7,457 nucleotides of DNA from DASYYE01 sp035946955 (GTDB taxonomy: Bacteria > Actinomycetota > Actinomycetes > Streptosporangiales > Streptosporangiaceae), in NCBI GenBank assembly GCA_035946955.1, contig DASYYE010000061.1, forward strand, positions 1-7,457. Direction: 5' to 3'. How positions within the stretch are numbered: position 1 is the stretch's first letter; each line of letters begins with the position of its first letter. Positions 1-6,110 of this stretch are shown here, piece after piece. The notes under the pieces are model-generated. The model did no database searches and was not told the origin of the DNA. It saw only the letters and a program-made list of their open reading frames with translations. The position numbers were made by a program, and so were the translations under genes.

Positions 1-585
1 ACGCTCCTCGAGCACATTGAGCAGGGCCACCTGGATGCGCTCGGCCAGGTCGGGCAGTTCGTTCAGGCAGAAGACGCCACGGTTGGTGCGTGGCACCAGG
101 CCGAAGTGGATCGTCTCCGGGTCGGACAGTGACCGGCCCTCCGCCACCTTGACCGGGTCGATGTCGCCGATGAGGTCGCCCACGCTCGTGTCGGGTGTGG
201 CGAGTTTTTCGCCGTAGCGCTCGCTGCGGTGCCGCCAGGTGACTGGCAGGCGGTCGCCCTGCTCCGCGGCCAGGCGGCGGCAGCGGGCGCACACAGGCCG
301 GTAGGGATGGTCGTTGATCTCGCATCCCGCCACCGCTGGCGACCACTCGTCGAGCAACTCGGGCAGGGTCCTGATCAACCGGGTCTTGCCCTGGCCCCGC
401 TCACCGAGCAGGATCATGTCGTGCCCGGCCAGCAGAGCCCTTTCCAGGTGCGGGAGCACGGTGTTGTCGAACCCGATGATCCCCGGGAACCGTGCGTGCC
501 CGCCGCGCATGCTGGCCAGCAGGTTGCGCCGGATCTCTTCCTTGACGGTCTCGTATGTGTGGCCGCTGGCGCGCAGCTCCGCCAC
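1..585 (-). CDS. AAA+ ATPase of the ChlI/MoxR type, N-terminal part (partial)
   Basis: This is the N-terminal 195 residues of an AAA+ ATPase related to the magnesium chelatase I subunit; the gene continues beyond position 1. Counted from the GTG at 585, the Walker A motif GERGQGKT is at residues 61-68. It is preceded by GIIGFDNTVLPHLERALLAG, the usual entry to this family. A CARC pair (C99, C102) follows, then GEKLATPDTSVGDLIGDID at about 125-142 and the Walker B-like stretch VFCLNELPDL at 171-180. Homologues of about 460-500 residues are common in actinobacteria, often annotated as magnesium chelatase or sigma-54-interacting regulator. They often lie near a von Willebrand factor A protein, as MoxR-type chaperone ATPases do. 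The sequence is not evidence for chlorophyll synthesis. The start is uncertain: GTG 585 and TTG 597 lack a ribosome binding site. An ATG at 623 with a weak AGGCAGG upstream would be in frame only if one C were added to the C run. The family assignment is firm, the exact role unknown. Confidence 0.85.
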   Translation of the reverse strand, partial: MAELRASGHTYETVKEEIRRNLLASMRGGHARFPGIIGFDNTVLPHLERALLAGHDMILLGERGQGKTRLIRTLPELLDEWSPAVAGCEINDHPYRPVCARCRRLAAEQGDRLPVTWRHRSERYGEKLATPDTSVGDLIGDIDPVKVAEGRSLSDPETIHFGLVPRTNRGVFCLNELPDLAERIQVALLNVLEER

Positions 586-670
586 GCAGCCGGCCAAGGG
601 CGGGGGGGTGGCGCCTGGGTCATGGCCTGCCTGGTTTGCTGAGTGCACCATTCGACACTATCTACCCCAG

Positions 671-692
671 CCGGGTTCGCACACGCACCCGG
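671..692. promoter_or_regulatory. Inverted repeat upstream of the ROK kinase gene, possible operator
   Basis: A perfect 6-bp inverted repeat (CCGGGT at 671-676, ACCCGG at 687-692) with a 10-bp spacer lies in the 169-bp divergent region between the AAA+ ATPase and ROK genes. Its symmetry and place would suit a repressor site or an mRNA hairpin. I find no clear -10/-35 pair next to it, and such short GC repeats arise by chance in this base composition. Confidence 0.25.
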
Positions 693-754
693 TCGGCCGC
701 ACCCCTCGTACTCGGCCCACGGGACGGCCCAAGCTATGAACGGGAGACCACACA

Positions 755-1723
755 ATGCCATACCCGGGCCCCGCGCTCGCGATCGATATTGGCGGCACCA
801 AATTCGCCGTGGGCCTGGTCGAACCCGGTGGGCGGCTGCTGAATTGGTCGAGGGCAGCCACACCGCGCGACCTTGACGCCGAACAGCTCTGGCGGACCCT
901 AGACGCACTGGTCACCAAGGTGCTGGCCGATGCCGGCCTGAGTCAGGCAGCCGGGGAGCCCCCCGGCATCGTCGGCGTGGGCTGCGGGTGCGGCGGGCCC
1001 ATGGAATGGCCCATCGGCCGCGTCTCACCACTGAACATCCCAGCCTGGCGGGGGTTCCCGCTGCGTGGGCGGCTCGCCGAGCGCTTCCCCGGCGTGCCGG
1101 TCCGGCTGCACAACGACGCCGTCTGCCTCGCTGTAGGCGAACACTGGCGGGGCGCCGCGCGGGGGTGCGACTCCATGCTCGGCATGGTCGTGTCCACCGG
1201 CGTCGGCGGCGGGCTGGTGCTGGACGGCCGGCTCGTCAACGGGCACACCGGCAACGCCGGGCACATCGGGCACATCGTGGTGGACCCCGAGGGCCCGCCC
1301 TGCGTGTGTGGCGGCCGCGGCTGTGTGGAGGCGATCGCCCGCGGCCCCGCGCTCGCCGCCTGGGCACAGACCCAGGGGTGGCGGCCGGGCCAGGCGCAGG
1401 CCACTGCGAAAGACCTCGCTGATGACGCCGCCCATGGCCACCCGGTCGGCCTCGCCGCCATGACCAGGGCGGGCCGGGCGCTCGGCATCGCGATCGCCTC
1501 CGCCACGCACCTGTGCGACCTGGAGGTCGTGGCAGTGGGCGGTGGCCTCTCACAGGCCGGGTCGATGCTGTTCGAGCCGCTGGAGGAGTCACTGCGCACC
1601 CACGCGGGCCTGCACTACGCACACGACGTGCGGGTGGTCCCCGCGGCGCTCGGGCAGAGTGCCGGACTGGTGGGCGCGGCTGCCCTGCTCTTCGCCGCCG
1701 ACCGCTACTGGCCAGCCGACTAG
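755..1723 (+). CDS. ROK-family sugar kinase
   Basis: This 322-residue protein is a ROK-family kinase, expected to phosphorylate a hexose or N-acetylhexosamine with ATP in the cytoplasm. The phosphate-binding motif DIGGTK is at residues 11-16. HNDA at 119-122 supplies the likely catalytic base D121. STGVGGG is at 147-153, and the zinc motif CVCGGRGC (C183, C185, C188 region to C190) is followed by E192. The motif that is usually E-x-G-H in glucokinases reads GHIGH at 169-173, with His170 in place of Glu. E. coli N-acetylmannosamine kinase NanK also has GHIGH, so glucokinase is not a safe name. A ManNAc-like or other substrate is possible, but no sialic acid genes are nearby. Length is normal (about 300-320). 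There is no N-terminal winged helix, so it is a kinase and not a ROK repressor. Start ATG 755 has GGGAG eight bases upstream. A palindromic element begins directly after the stop. Confidence 0.92.
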   Translation: MPYPGPALAIDIGGTKFAVGLVEPGGRLLNWSRAATPRDLDAEQLWRTLDALVTKVLADAGLSQAAGEPPGIVGVGCGCGGPMEWPIGRVSPLNIPAWRGFPLRGRLAERFPGVPVRLHNDAVCLAVGEHWRGAARGCDSMLGMVVSTGVGGGLVLDGRLVNGHTGNAGHIGHIVVDPEGPPCVCGGRGCVEAIARGPALAAWAQTQGWRPGQAQATAKDLADDAAHGHPVGLAAMTRAGRALGIAIASATHLCDLEVVAVGGGLSQAGSMLFEPLEESLRTHAGLHYAHDVRVVPAALGQSAGLVGAAALLFAADRYWPAD

Positions 1724-1724
1724 G

Positions 1725-1813
1725 GCCCCTTCTTGTATTCCATGATCGCGGTTGTTTTCACTGCGCATAGCAGCACAAATCACCGCGATCATGGAAGTGC
1801 GGGGTGAAGGGGC
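1725..1813. repeat. Long imperfect palindromic intergenic element, copy A
   Basis: An 89-bp nested palindrome fills most of the gap between the ROK kinase and ilvA. The outermost arms are GCCCCTTC (1725-1732) and GAAGGGGC (1806-1813). The main arms are a perfect 14-bp inverted repeat, TTCCATGATCGCGG (1738-1751) and CCGCGATCATGGAA (1783-1796). An imperfect inner stem ends in CTGC/GCAG around the loop gcata (1765-1769). It starts one base after the ROK stop codon, so it could end ROK transcription. A second, diverged copy lies downstream of ilvA, so it is a dispersed repeat and not only a local hairpin. It contains no ORF or transposase. Whether it is a miniature mobile element, a terminator family or both cannot be told from one window. 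Confidence 0.8.
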
Positions 1814-1844
1814 GCGCAGCGGGCGGCGATGCGAGGATGCTGGC

Positions 1845-3065
1845 ATGACTACGACGTCGCCAGGGGTCAGCGCCGCTGACGTCGCCGCCGCGCGGGAGGT
1901 GTTGCGGGGGATCGTCGCGGTCACGCCGATGCTGGCATCTCGCGTGCTGACCGAGCGGCTCGGCGGGCCGGTGTTCCTCAAGTGCGAGAACCTGCAGCGC
2001 ACCGGGTCGTTCAAGCCGCGCGGCGCCTACCTGCGCATCGCCCGGCTCAGCGGCGAAGAGCGTGGGCGTGGCGTGGTCGCGGCGAGCGCCGGCAACCATG
2101 CCCAGGGCGTTGCGTTCGCCGCGGCCCTGCTAGGCGCCAAGGCCACCGTGTTCATGCCGTGCGGGGCGCCCCTGCCCAAGGTAGAGGCCACCCGGGGCTA
2201 CGGAGCCGAGATCGTCCTGCATGGGGAGACCCTCGAAGACGCGATCACTGTGGCCCGTGCCCATGCCGCCGAGCATGGCTCGGTCTTCATCCACCCGTTC
2301 GACCACCCTGATGTGGTCGCGGGCCAGGGCACCATCGGCCTGGAGATCATGGAACAGTGCCCGCAGGTGCGCACCGTCGTGGTGCCGGTCGGCGGTGGCG
2401 GGCTCGCAGCGGGGATCGCGGTGGCGGTGGCTGGCGCTGACCCCGGCATCAGGGTGGTCGGGGCGCAGGCGGAGGCGGTCGCGGCCTTCCCGGCCTCGTT
2501 CGCCGTGGGCCACCCAGTGCTGATCCAGTCACGGCCCACGATGGCGGACGGGATCGCGGTCAGCCAGCCTGGCGAGATCTGCTATGCCATCCTGGGCAAG
2601 CACGTCGACCGCGTGGTCACGGTGGCAGAGGAGACCCTGTCGCAGGCGCTGCTGCTCTGCCTGGAACGCGCCAAGCAGCTCGTCGAGCCGGCCGGAGCGG
2701 CCGGGGTAGCCGCGGTCCTCGAACACCCGGGCACGATCGAGCCACCCGCGGTCGTGGTGCTCTCAGGCGGCAACATCGACCCGCTGCTCCTGGCGAAGGT
2801 GCTGCGCCACGGCCTGGCGGCAGCCGGGCGTTACCTGATGTTCCGCTGCCGGATCCCCGACAGCCCCGGTGCGCTCGCGGCACTGCTGCGTACCCTGGCC
2901 GACCTGGGCGCCAACGTGCTCGACGTGGCGCACGAGCGGGTGTCTCCCCGGCTGAGGGTCGACGAGGTGGAGGTCGCCCTCCAGGTGGAGACCCGGGGGC
3001 CAGGTCACTGCGAGGAGGTCATCGGCCGGCTGCGGCAGGCCGGTTACGCGCTCAACTTCGGCTGA
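1845..3065 (+). CDS. ilvA: Threonine dehydratase (threonine ammonia-lyase) with C-terminal ACT domain
   Basis: This 406-residue PLP enzyme deaminates L-threonine to 2-oxobutanoate and ammonia, the entry to isoleucine synthesis, and usually also acts on serine. Residues about 10-320 form the fold-type II catalytic domain. The PLP lysine is K57 in TGSFKPRGA; many homologues read SFKIRGA. SAGNHAQG is at 81-88, the phosphate-binding GGGG at 183-186, EPAGA at 281-285 and SGGN at 307-310. Residues about 329-402 (from RYLMFRCRIPDSPGAL) form one ACT-like domain, giving the roughly 400-residue form common in actinobacteria; the long E. coli IlvA carries two. Isoleucine or valine control through ACT is likely but not shown. 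The frame is open back to 1752, but that stretch is the palindromic element. ATG 1845 with GAGG eight bases upstream, followed by MTTTSPGVSAADV, is the sensible start. Both flanks carry copies of the same palindrome. Confidence 0.94.
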   Translation: MTTTSPGVSAADVAAAREVLRGIVAVTPMLASRVLTERLGGPVFLKCENLQRTGSFKPRGAYLRIARLSGEERGRGVVAASAGNHAQGVAFAAALLGAKATVFMPCGAPLPKVEATRGYGAEIVLHGETLEDAITVARAHAAEHGSVFIHPFDHPDVVAGQGTIGLEIMEQCPQVRTVVVPVGGGGLAAGIAVAVAGADPGIRVVGAQAEAVAAFPASFAVGHPVLIQSRPTMADGIAVSQPGEICYAILGKHVDRVVTVAEETLSQALLLCLERAKQLVEPAGAAGVAAVLEHPGTIEPPAVVVLSGGNIDPLLLAKVLRHGLAAAGRYLMFRCRIPDSPGALAALLRTLADLGANVLDVAHERVSPRLRVDEVEVALQVETRGPGHCEEVIGRLRQAGYALNFG

Positions 3066-3077
3066 GCGATTAGCGGG

Positions 3078-3139
3078 ATTGCGGTTGTTTTTACTGCCAT
3101 GTGCAGTAAAAGTCGCCGCGATCATGGAAGTCAGGGGTG
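3078..3139. repeat. Palindromic intergenic element, copy B, between convergent genes
   Basis: This is a second copy of the element that precedes ilvA. The segment 3081-3097 matches 1748-1764 at 16 of 17 bases. CCGCGATCATGGAAGT (3116-3131) is identical to the copy A right arm, and similarity continues through GGGGTG to about 3139. The central hairpin is better than in copy A: TTTTACTGC (3089-3097), loop catgt, GCAGTAAAA (3103-3111), nine perfect pairs. The outer left arm keeps only ATTGCGG (3078-3084), which can still pair with CCGCGAU in RNA through one G-U pair. It sits between ilvA (+) and tetR (-), so a bidirectional terminator role is plausible. Its right end overlaps the last codons and stop of the TetR gene. 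Confidence 0.8.
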
Positions 3140-3700
3140 TGAGTCGGCGAGTTCGAAAGCGACGGTGAGGACGGCCTCGCGCAGTTCGCCGGGGTCGCTG
3201 GCCCGGTCGGCAAAGAACATGCAGCCGAAGCTCACGCTGGCCAGCGCCACCGCGGCGCGGACCTGGTCGGTCAGTGACGCCTCCGGCTCGCTGAGCAGGT
3301 CGGTCAGGGCGTACATGCGCTCGCGGAACAGCTCATGGCGGTTCTTGGCGTGCGCCAGTGTGTTCACCGAGGCCTGGTTGTGCTGGAGCATCCGGAAGAC
3401 CTCAGCCCCGTTGGCCACGATGGCGAAGTAACGGCGCAGCACTTCGGCGCGCGTGCCAGGCGACCTGGGCTGGACACGGCCCCAGGCGATCAGGTCGTCG
3501 ACCTGGTCGAAGTAGTCCTCCGCCAGGCTGGCGACGATGTCTTCCTTGGAATTGAAGTGGTAGTACAGGGCAGCCTTGGTGAGCCCGAGCCGCTCGGCGA
3601 TCTCCCGCAGCGATGTCTTGTCGTACCCCTGCTCGGCGAACAGTTCCAGGGCGACGGACTGGATCCGCTGCCTGGTACTGCCCTGCTGAGCCTTGCCCAT
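3131..3700 (-). CDS. TetR-family transcriptional repressor
   Basis: This 189-residue DNA-binding protein has the TetR N-terminal helix-turn-helix at residues about 10-56. It includes ALELFAEQGYDKTSLREIAE and the recognition-helix region GLTKAALYYHFNSKEDI (39-55). The remaining helical domain (about 60-189) would bind ligand and dimerise; it is variable, and I cannot name the ligand. Start ATG at 3700 is preceded by GGAG eight bases upstream (plus a closer AGGA). The gene is transcribed away from a DHA2 efflux gene. The space between them contains a perfect 20-bp inverted repeat overlapping the efflux promoter. This is the classic layout of a repressor controlling a divergent exporter, and probably itself. 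The 3' end overlaps palindromic element copy B: the stop codon and the final His-Pro codons lie in sequence shared with copy A. Confidence 0.92.
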   Translation of the reverse strand: MGKAQQGSTRQRIQSVALELFAEQGYDKTSLREIAERLGLTKAALYYHFNSKEDIVASLAEDYFDQVDDLIAWGRVQPRSPGTRAEVLRRYFAIVANGAEVFRMLQHNQASVNTLAHAKNRHELFRERMYALTDLLSEPEASLTDQVRAAVALASVSFGCMFFADRASDPGELREAVLTVAFELADSHP

Positions 3701-3745
3701 ATGTCCTGCTCCGAGTGCGCTCGCGGCTGTCCCTTGGCAGGAGAC

Positions 3746-3813
3746 CTTACTTGACGACCGGTTAGGTAACGGTCTAGTCTGCCTGGAGATATACTAACCG
3801 GTCGTCAAGTAAG
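3746..3813. promoter_or_regulatory. Perfect 20-bp inverted repeat, likely paired operators for the TetR-family repressor
   Basis: The left arm CTTACTTGACGACCGGTTAG (3746-3765) and the right arm CTAACCGGTCGTCAAGTAAG (3794-3813) are exact reverse complements, separated by 28 bp. Each arm has a near-palindromic ACCGGT centre typical of TetR-family half-sites, so each may bind one dimer. Arm centres are 48 bp apart. A further small repeat, GACCG (3756-3760) to CGGTC (3770-3774), starts in the left arm. The position between the divergent tetR and exporter genes supports control of both. Binding is inferred, not shown. Confidence 0.8.
3751..3780 (+). promoter_or_regulatory. Probable promoter of the MFS exporter gene
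   Basis: TTGACG (3751-3756) as -35 and TAGTCT (3775-3780) as -10 are separated by 18 bp, matching the actinobacterial housekeeping pattern TTGAC-N18-TANNNT. The -35 lies inside the left operator arm, so bound repressor would block RNA polymerase. The resulting leader would be about 110 nt. A second -10-like hexamer, TATACT, at 3790-3795 lacks a good -35. The mirror-image TTGACG on the - strand (3808-3803) has no matching -10, so the tetR promoter is not resolved. Confidence 0.6.
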
Positions 3814-3821
3814 TCGGGGAC

Positions 3822-3837
3822 AACCGCACTGGCGGTT
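3822..3837 (+). other. Small stem-loop in the exporter mRNA leader
   Basis: AACCGC (3822-3827) and GCGGTT (3832-3837) form a perfect 6-bp stem with the four-base loop ACTG. It lies in the predicted 5' untranslated region of the exporter mRNA. A 12-bp palindrome, CGCCCGCGGGCG (3852-3863), follows. No U tract is present, and I see no leader peptide. The function is unknown and may be nil. Confidence 0.35.
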
Positions 3838-3899
3838 CGCAGCGATGACCGCGCCCGCGGGCGTAACGGGGCCATGCGGACCTGCGGGGAAGGAAAACC

Positions 3900-5483
3900 A
3901 TGGCACAGGCACAACCCACGGCTGCGCCGGACGGCGGTGCGGACGAGGCCAGCTCCGGCCTGCGGCGTGAGGTGCTGATCATCCTCCCCGGGCTGCTGCT
4001 CGCCATCGTCCTGGCCATGCTCGACCAACTCGTTGTCTCCACCGCCCTGCCGCGGATCGTCGGCGACCTCGGCGGGGTCACGCACCTGTCATGGGTGGTG
4101 ACCGCCTACGTGCTGGCCTCCACCGTCACCACTCCGCTCTACGGCAAGCTCGGTGACCTGTTCGGCCGCAAGAGGCTGCTGATGACCGCGATCGTCATCT
4201 TCCTGGCGGGGTCCGCCCTGTCGGGCCTGGCGCATTCGATGGACCAGCTCATCGCGTTCCGGGCGCTGCAGGGCCTGGGCGCGGGCGGCCTGCTGACCGG
4301 CGCCATCGCAACCATCGGTGACATGGTCAGCCCACGCGAACGTGGCCAGTACATGGGCTTCATGATGGGCGCGATGACTCTCGCCATGATCGCCGGGCCG
4401 CTGGTCGGCGGCTACATCACCGACAACTTCTCCTGGCGCTGGATCTTCTACATCAACATGCCCGTGGGTGGCGCCGCCCTGCTCTACCTGATGGCAACCA
4501 TGCACCTGCCGCGCCACCGGGTCGAGCACAAGGTCGACTACCTGGGCGCGGTGGTGCTGGCGGTGGCCGCCACCTCGGTCATCCTCGTGACCACCTGGGG
4601 GGGCACCCAGTACGCATGGGCCTCCGCCCAGGTCATCGGGCTCGGCGCGCTCGCGCTGGTGGCAACCGGCGTGTTCCTCTTCATCGAGTCGCGTGCGGCC
4701 GAACCCATCCTGCCGCTGCACGTGTTCCGCAACCGCAACTTCGCGCTGGCTTCGGCGATGAGCTTCCTCCTCGGTATAGCCATGTTCGGGGCCATGACCT
4801 TCCTGCCCCTCTACCAGCAGACGGTCCAGCACCTGTCGGCGACCGGCAGCGGCCTGATGCTGATCCCGATGATGCTGGGCTCGACCGTGACCTCCCTGGC
4901 CGCTGGCGCGCTGACCACACGCACCGGGCGCTACAAGGCGATGCCGATCGTCGGCAGCGCGGTGATGGGGCTCGGCATGTTCCTGCTCACCGGCCTCGGC
5001 GTCACCACGACCCGGCTGTCCATCGGCCTGGACTTCGTCGTGCTGGGGCTTGGCATGGGCCTGCTCATGCAGATCACCACGCTCATCGCACAGAACAGCG
5101 TGGGCCCGCGTGACATGGGCGTGGCCAGCAGCTCACGCACGTTCTTCCAGCAGATCGGCGGGTCGATCGGCGTGGCCGCGTTCGGTGCCATCTTCGCCCG
5201 GCGGCTGACCGAGGCGCTGCACACGCTCCTGCCCGGCGTGGCGATGCACGCTTCGAGTGGCCAGCTCAACCCCGTCACCGTGAACCAGTTGCCAGCGCCG
5301 GTCCGCCATGACGTGTTCGTGGCGATCGTCGACGCCATCACCCGCGTGTTCTGGTGGGCGCTGCCAGCTACGGCAGTGGTGTTCGGGCTGGCATGGCTCA
5401 TCAAGGAAGTGCCGCTGCGCGGCCGGGCCCCGGCCACACCGCAGCCTGCCGCGCCTGAACTGGTCGGCCAGGAGGCGTCCTAG
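3900..5483 (+). CDS. MFS drug exporter of the DHA2 (EmrB/QacA) 14-helix family
   Basis: This 527-residue inner-membrane protein is a proton-driven multidrug exporter of the major facilitator superfamily, DHA2 branch. After a hydrophilic start (1-23) the first helix runs about 25-46. The family motif LDQLVVSTALPRI (41-53) holds D42, the acidic residue typical of the first helix in this branch. Motif A, GKLGDLFGRKRLL, is at 82-94. RALQGLGAGG is at 121-130, and the helix 5 motif C region GPLVGGYITDNFSWRWIF is at 166-183. About 14 hydrophobic segments are visible, ending near 485-503, and length is normal for the family. Start ATG 3900 follows GGGGAAGGA with good spacing. The divergent TetR gene and shared inverted repeat imply substrate-inducible expression. 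Substrates cannot be read from sequence; such pumps commonly export antibiotics or cationic compounds. Only 26 bp separate its stop from that of convergent greA. Confidence 0.93.
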   Translation: MAQAQPTAAPDGGADEASSGLRREVLIILPGLLLAIVLAMLDQLVVSTALPRIVGDLGGVTHLSWVVTAYVLASTVTTPLYGKLGDLFGRKRLLMTAIVIFLAGSALSGLAHSMDQLIAFRALQGLGAGGLLTGAIATIGDMVSPRERGQYMGFMMGAMTLAMIAGPLVGGYITDNFSWRWIFYINMPVGGAALLYLMATMHLPRHRVEHKVDYLGAVVLAVAATSVILVTTWGGTQYAWASAQVIGLGALALVATGVFLFIESRAAEPILPLHVFRNRNFALASAMSFLLGIAMFGAMTFLPLYQQTVQHLSATGSGLMLIPMMLGSTVTSLAAGALTTRTGRYKAMPIVGSAVMGLGMFLLTGLGVTTTRLSIGLDFVVLGLGMGLLMQITTLIAQNSVGPRDMGVASSSRTFFQQIGGSIGVAAFGAIFARRLTEALHTLLPGVAMHASSGQLNPVTVNQLPAPVRHDVFVAIVDAITRVFWWALPATAVVFGLAWLIKEVPLRGRAPATPQPAAPELVGQEAS

Positions 5484-5509
5484 CCGACCGCGCCAGTGCG
5501 GCTACGCCG

Positions 5510-6007
5510 TCACAGCCCCCCGTAGGGCACGGCTTCGAGGATCTCCACAGTGGCCTGCCGCCCGTTGGGGAGCGCATAGGAGGCGGTCTCGCCGACGTGC
5601 TTGCCCGAGATGGCGTTGCCCAGTGGTGACCGGGGGGAGTAGACGTCGATGGGGCTCCCGCTCTCTTCGCGGGAGGCGAGCAGGAACGTCACTTCCTCAT
5701 CGTCACCGGTGAACCTGATCGTGACGGTCATGCCTGGGCCGACTACACCGTCTGTCCGCGGCGGCTCCCCTACCCGGGCGTTCTCCAGGATGTACTGGAG
5801 CTGGGCGATGCGGCCCTCCCGCTTGCCCTGCTCCTCCTTGGCCGCGTGGTAGCCGCCGTTCTCTTTGAGGTCACCCTCGTCCCTGGCGGCTTCGATTTTC
5901 TGCGCGATCTCAACACGCCCCGGGCCCGAGAGGTAGTCAAGCTCGGCCTTGAGTCGGTCATACGCCTCCTGGGTGAGCCAGGTGACGTCTTCGCGTGTCT
6001 CGGTCAC
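5510..6007 (-). CDS. greA: Transcription elongation factor GreA
   Basis: GreA (165 residues) enters the secondary channel of RNA polymerase and stimulates cleavage of backtracked RNA, rescuing stalled complexes. Residues about 10-78 form the antiparallel coiled coil. Its tip carries the acidic pair D46 and E49 in GDLKENGGYHAAKEEQ, equivalent to E. coli D41 and E44, which help hold the catalytic magnesium. Residues about 86-163 form the FKBP-like domain that docks on RNA polymerase, including DVYSPRSPLGNAISGK (121-136). Length and wording match actinobacterial GreA. The frame is open upstream to 6397, but GTG 6007 is the right start: GGGAG lies just upstream and the protein begins VTETREDVTWLTQEAYDRLK as in relatives. 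It is divergent from mca, as in Mycobacterium, and its leader contains two inverted repeats. Confidence 0.96.
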   Translation of the reverse strand: MTETREDVTWLTQEAYDRLKAELDYLSGPGRVEIAQKIEAARDEGDLKENGGYHAAKEEQGKREGRIAQLQYILENARVGEPPRTDGVVGPGMTVTIRFTGDDEEVTFLLASREESGSPIDVYSPRSPLGNAISGKHVGETASYALPNGRQATVEILEAVPYGGL

Positions 6008-6029
6008 GGGTACTCCCTTGCCTGCATGT

Positions 6030-6047
6030 GCGGGCCAACAAGCCCGC
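6030..6047 (-). promoter_or_regulatory. Hairpin in the greA mRNA leader near the start codon
   Basis: In the greA direction GCGGGC, loop UUGUUG, GCCCGC forms a perfect 6-bp GC stem. It ends 22 bases before the GTG start and just upstream of the AAGGGAG ribosome binding site. It could attenuate transcription or affect access to the start. No U tract follows, but actinobacterial terminators often lack one. Confidence 0.4.
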
Positions 6048-6079
6048 TGGAGCCGGGGGACTCCTTGGGGGTTAGGGGG

Positions 6080-6110
6080 CCTGGGTGGCTCCCCGGGATA
6101 ACTACCCAGG
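6080..6110 (-). promoter_or_regulatory. Distal inverted repeat in the greA upstream region
   Basis: CCTGGGT (6080-6086) and ACCCAGG (6104-6110) form a 7-bp perfect inverted repeat with a 17-bp spacer that includes CCCGGG. It could be a second leader hairpin or a protein-binding site, depending on where greA transcription begins, which I cannot fix. Confidence 0.3.

Noticed and set aside
1752..1844. In-frame extension of ilvA to an ATG at 1752
   Set aside because: The extra 31 codons fall inside the palindromic repeat. They resemble no dehydratase N-terminus, whereas ATG 1845 has a ribosome binding site.
4089..4832. 247-codon - strand ORF opposite the MFS exporter
   Set aside because: It is an antisense shadow of the exporter: a low-complexity His/Gly/Asp-rich translation with no domain, and the + strand protein is clearly real.
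5484..5525. Terminator between convergent exporter and greA genes
   Set aside because: Only a 4-bp stem (CCGC/GCGG at 5488-5501) and a 5-bp CTACG/CGTAG pair with a long loop are visible. Neither is strong enough to call.
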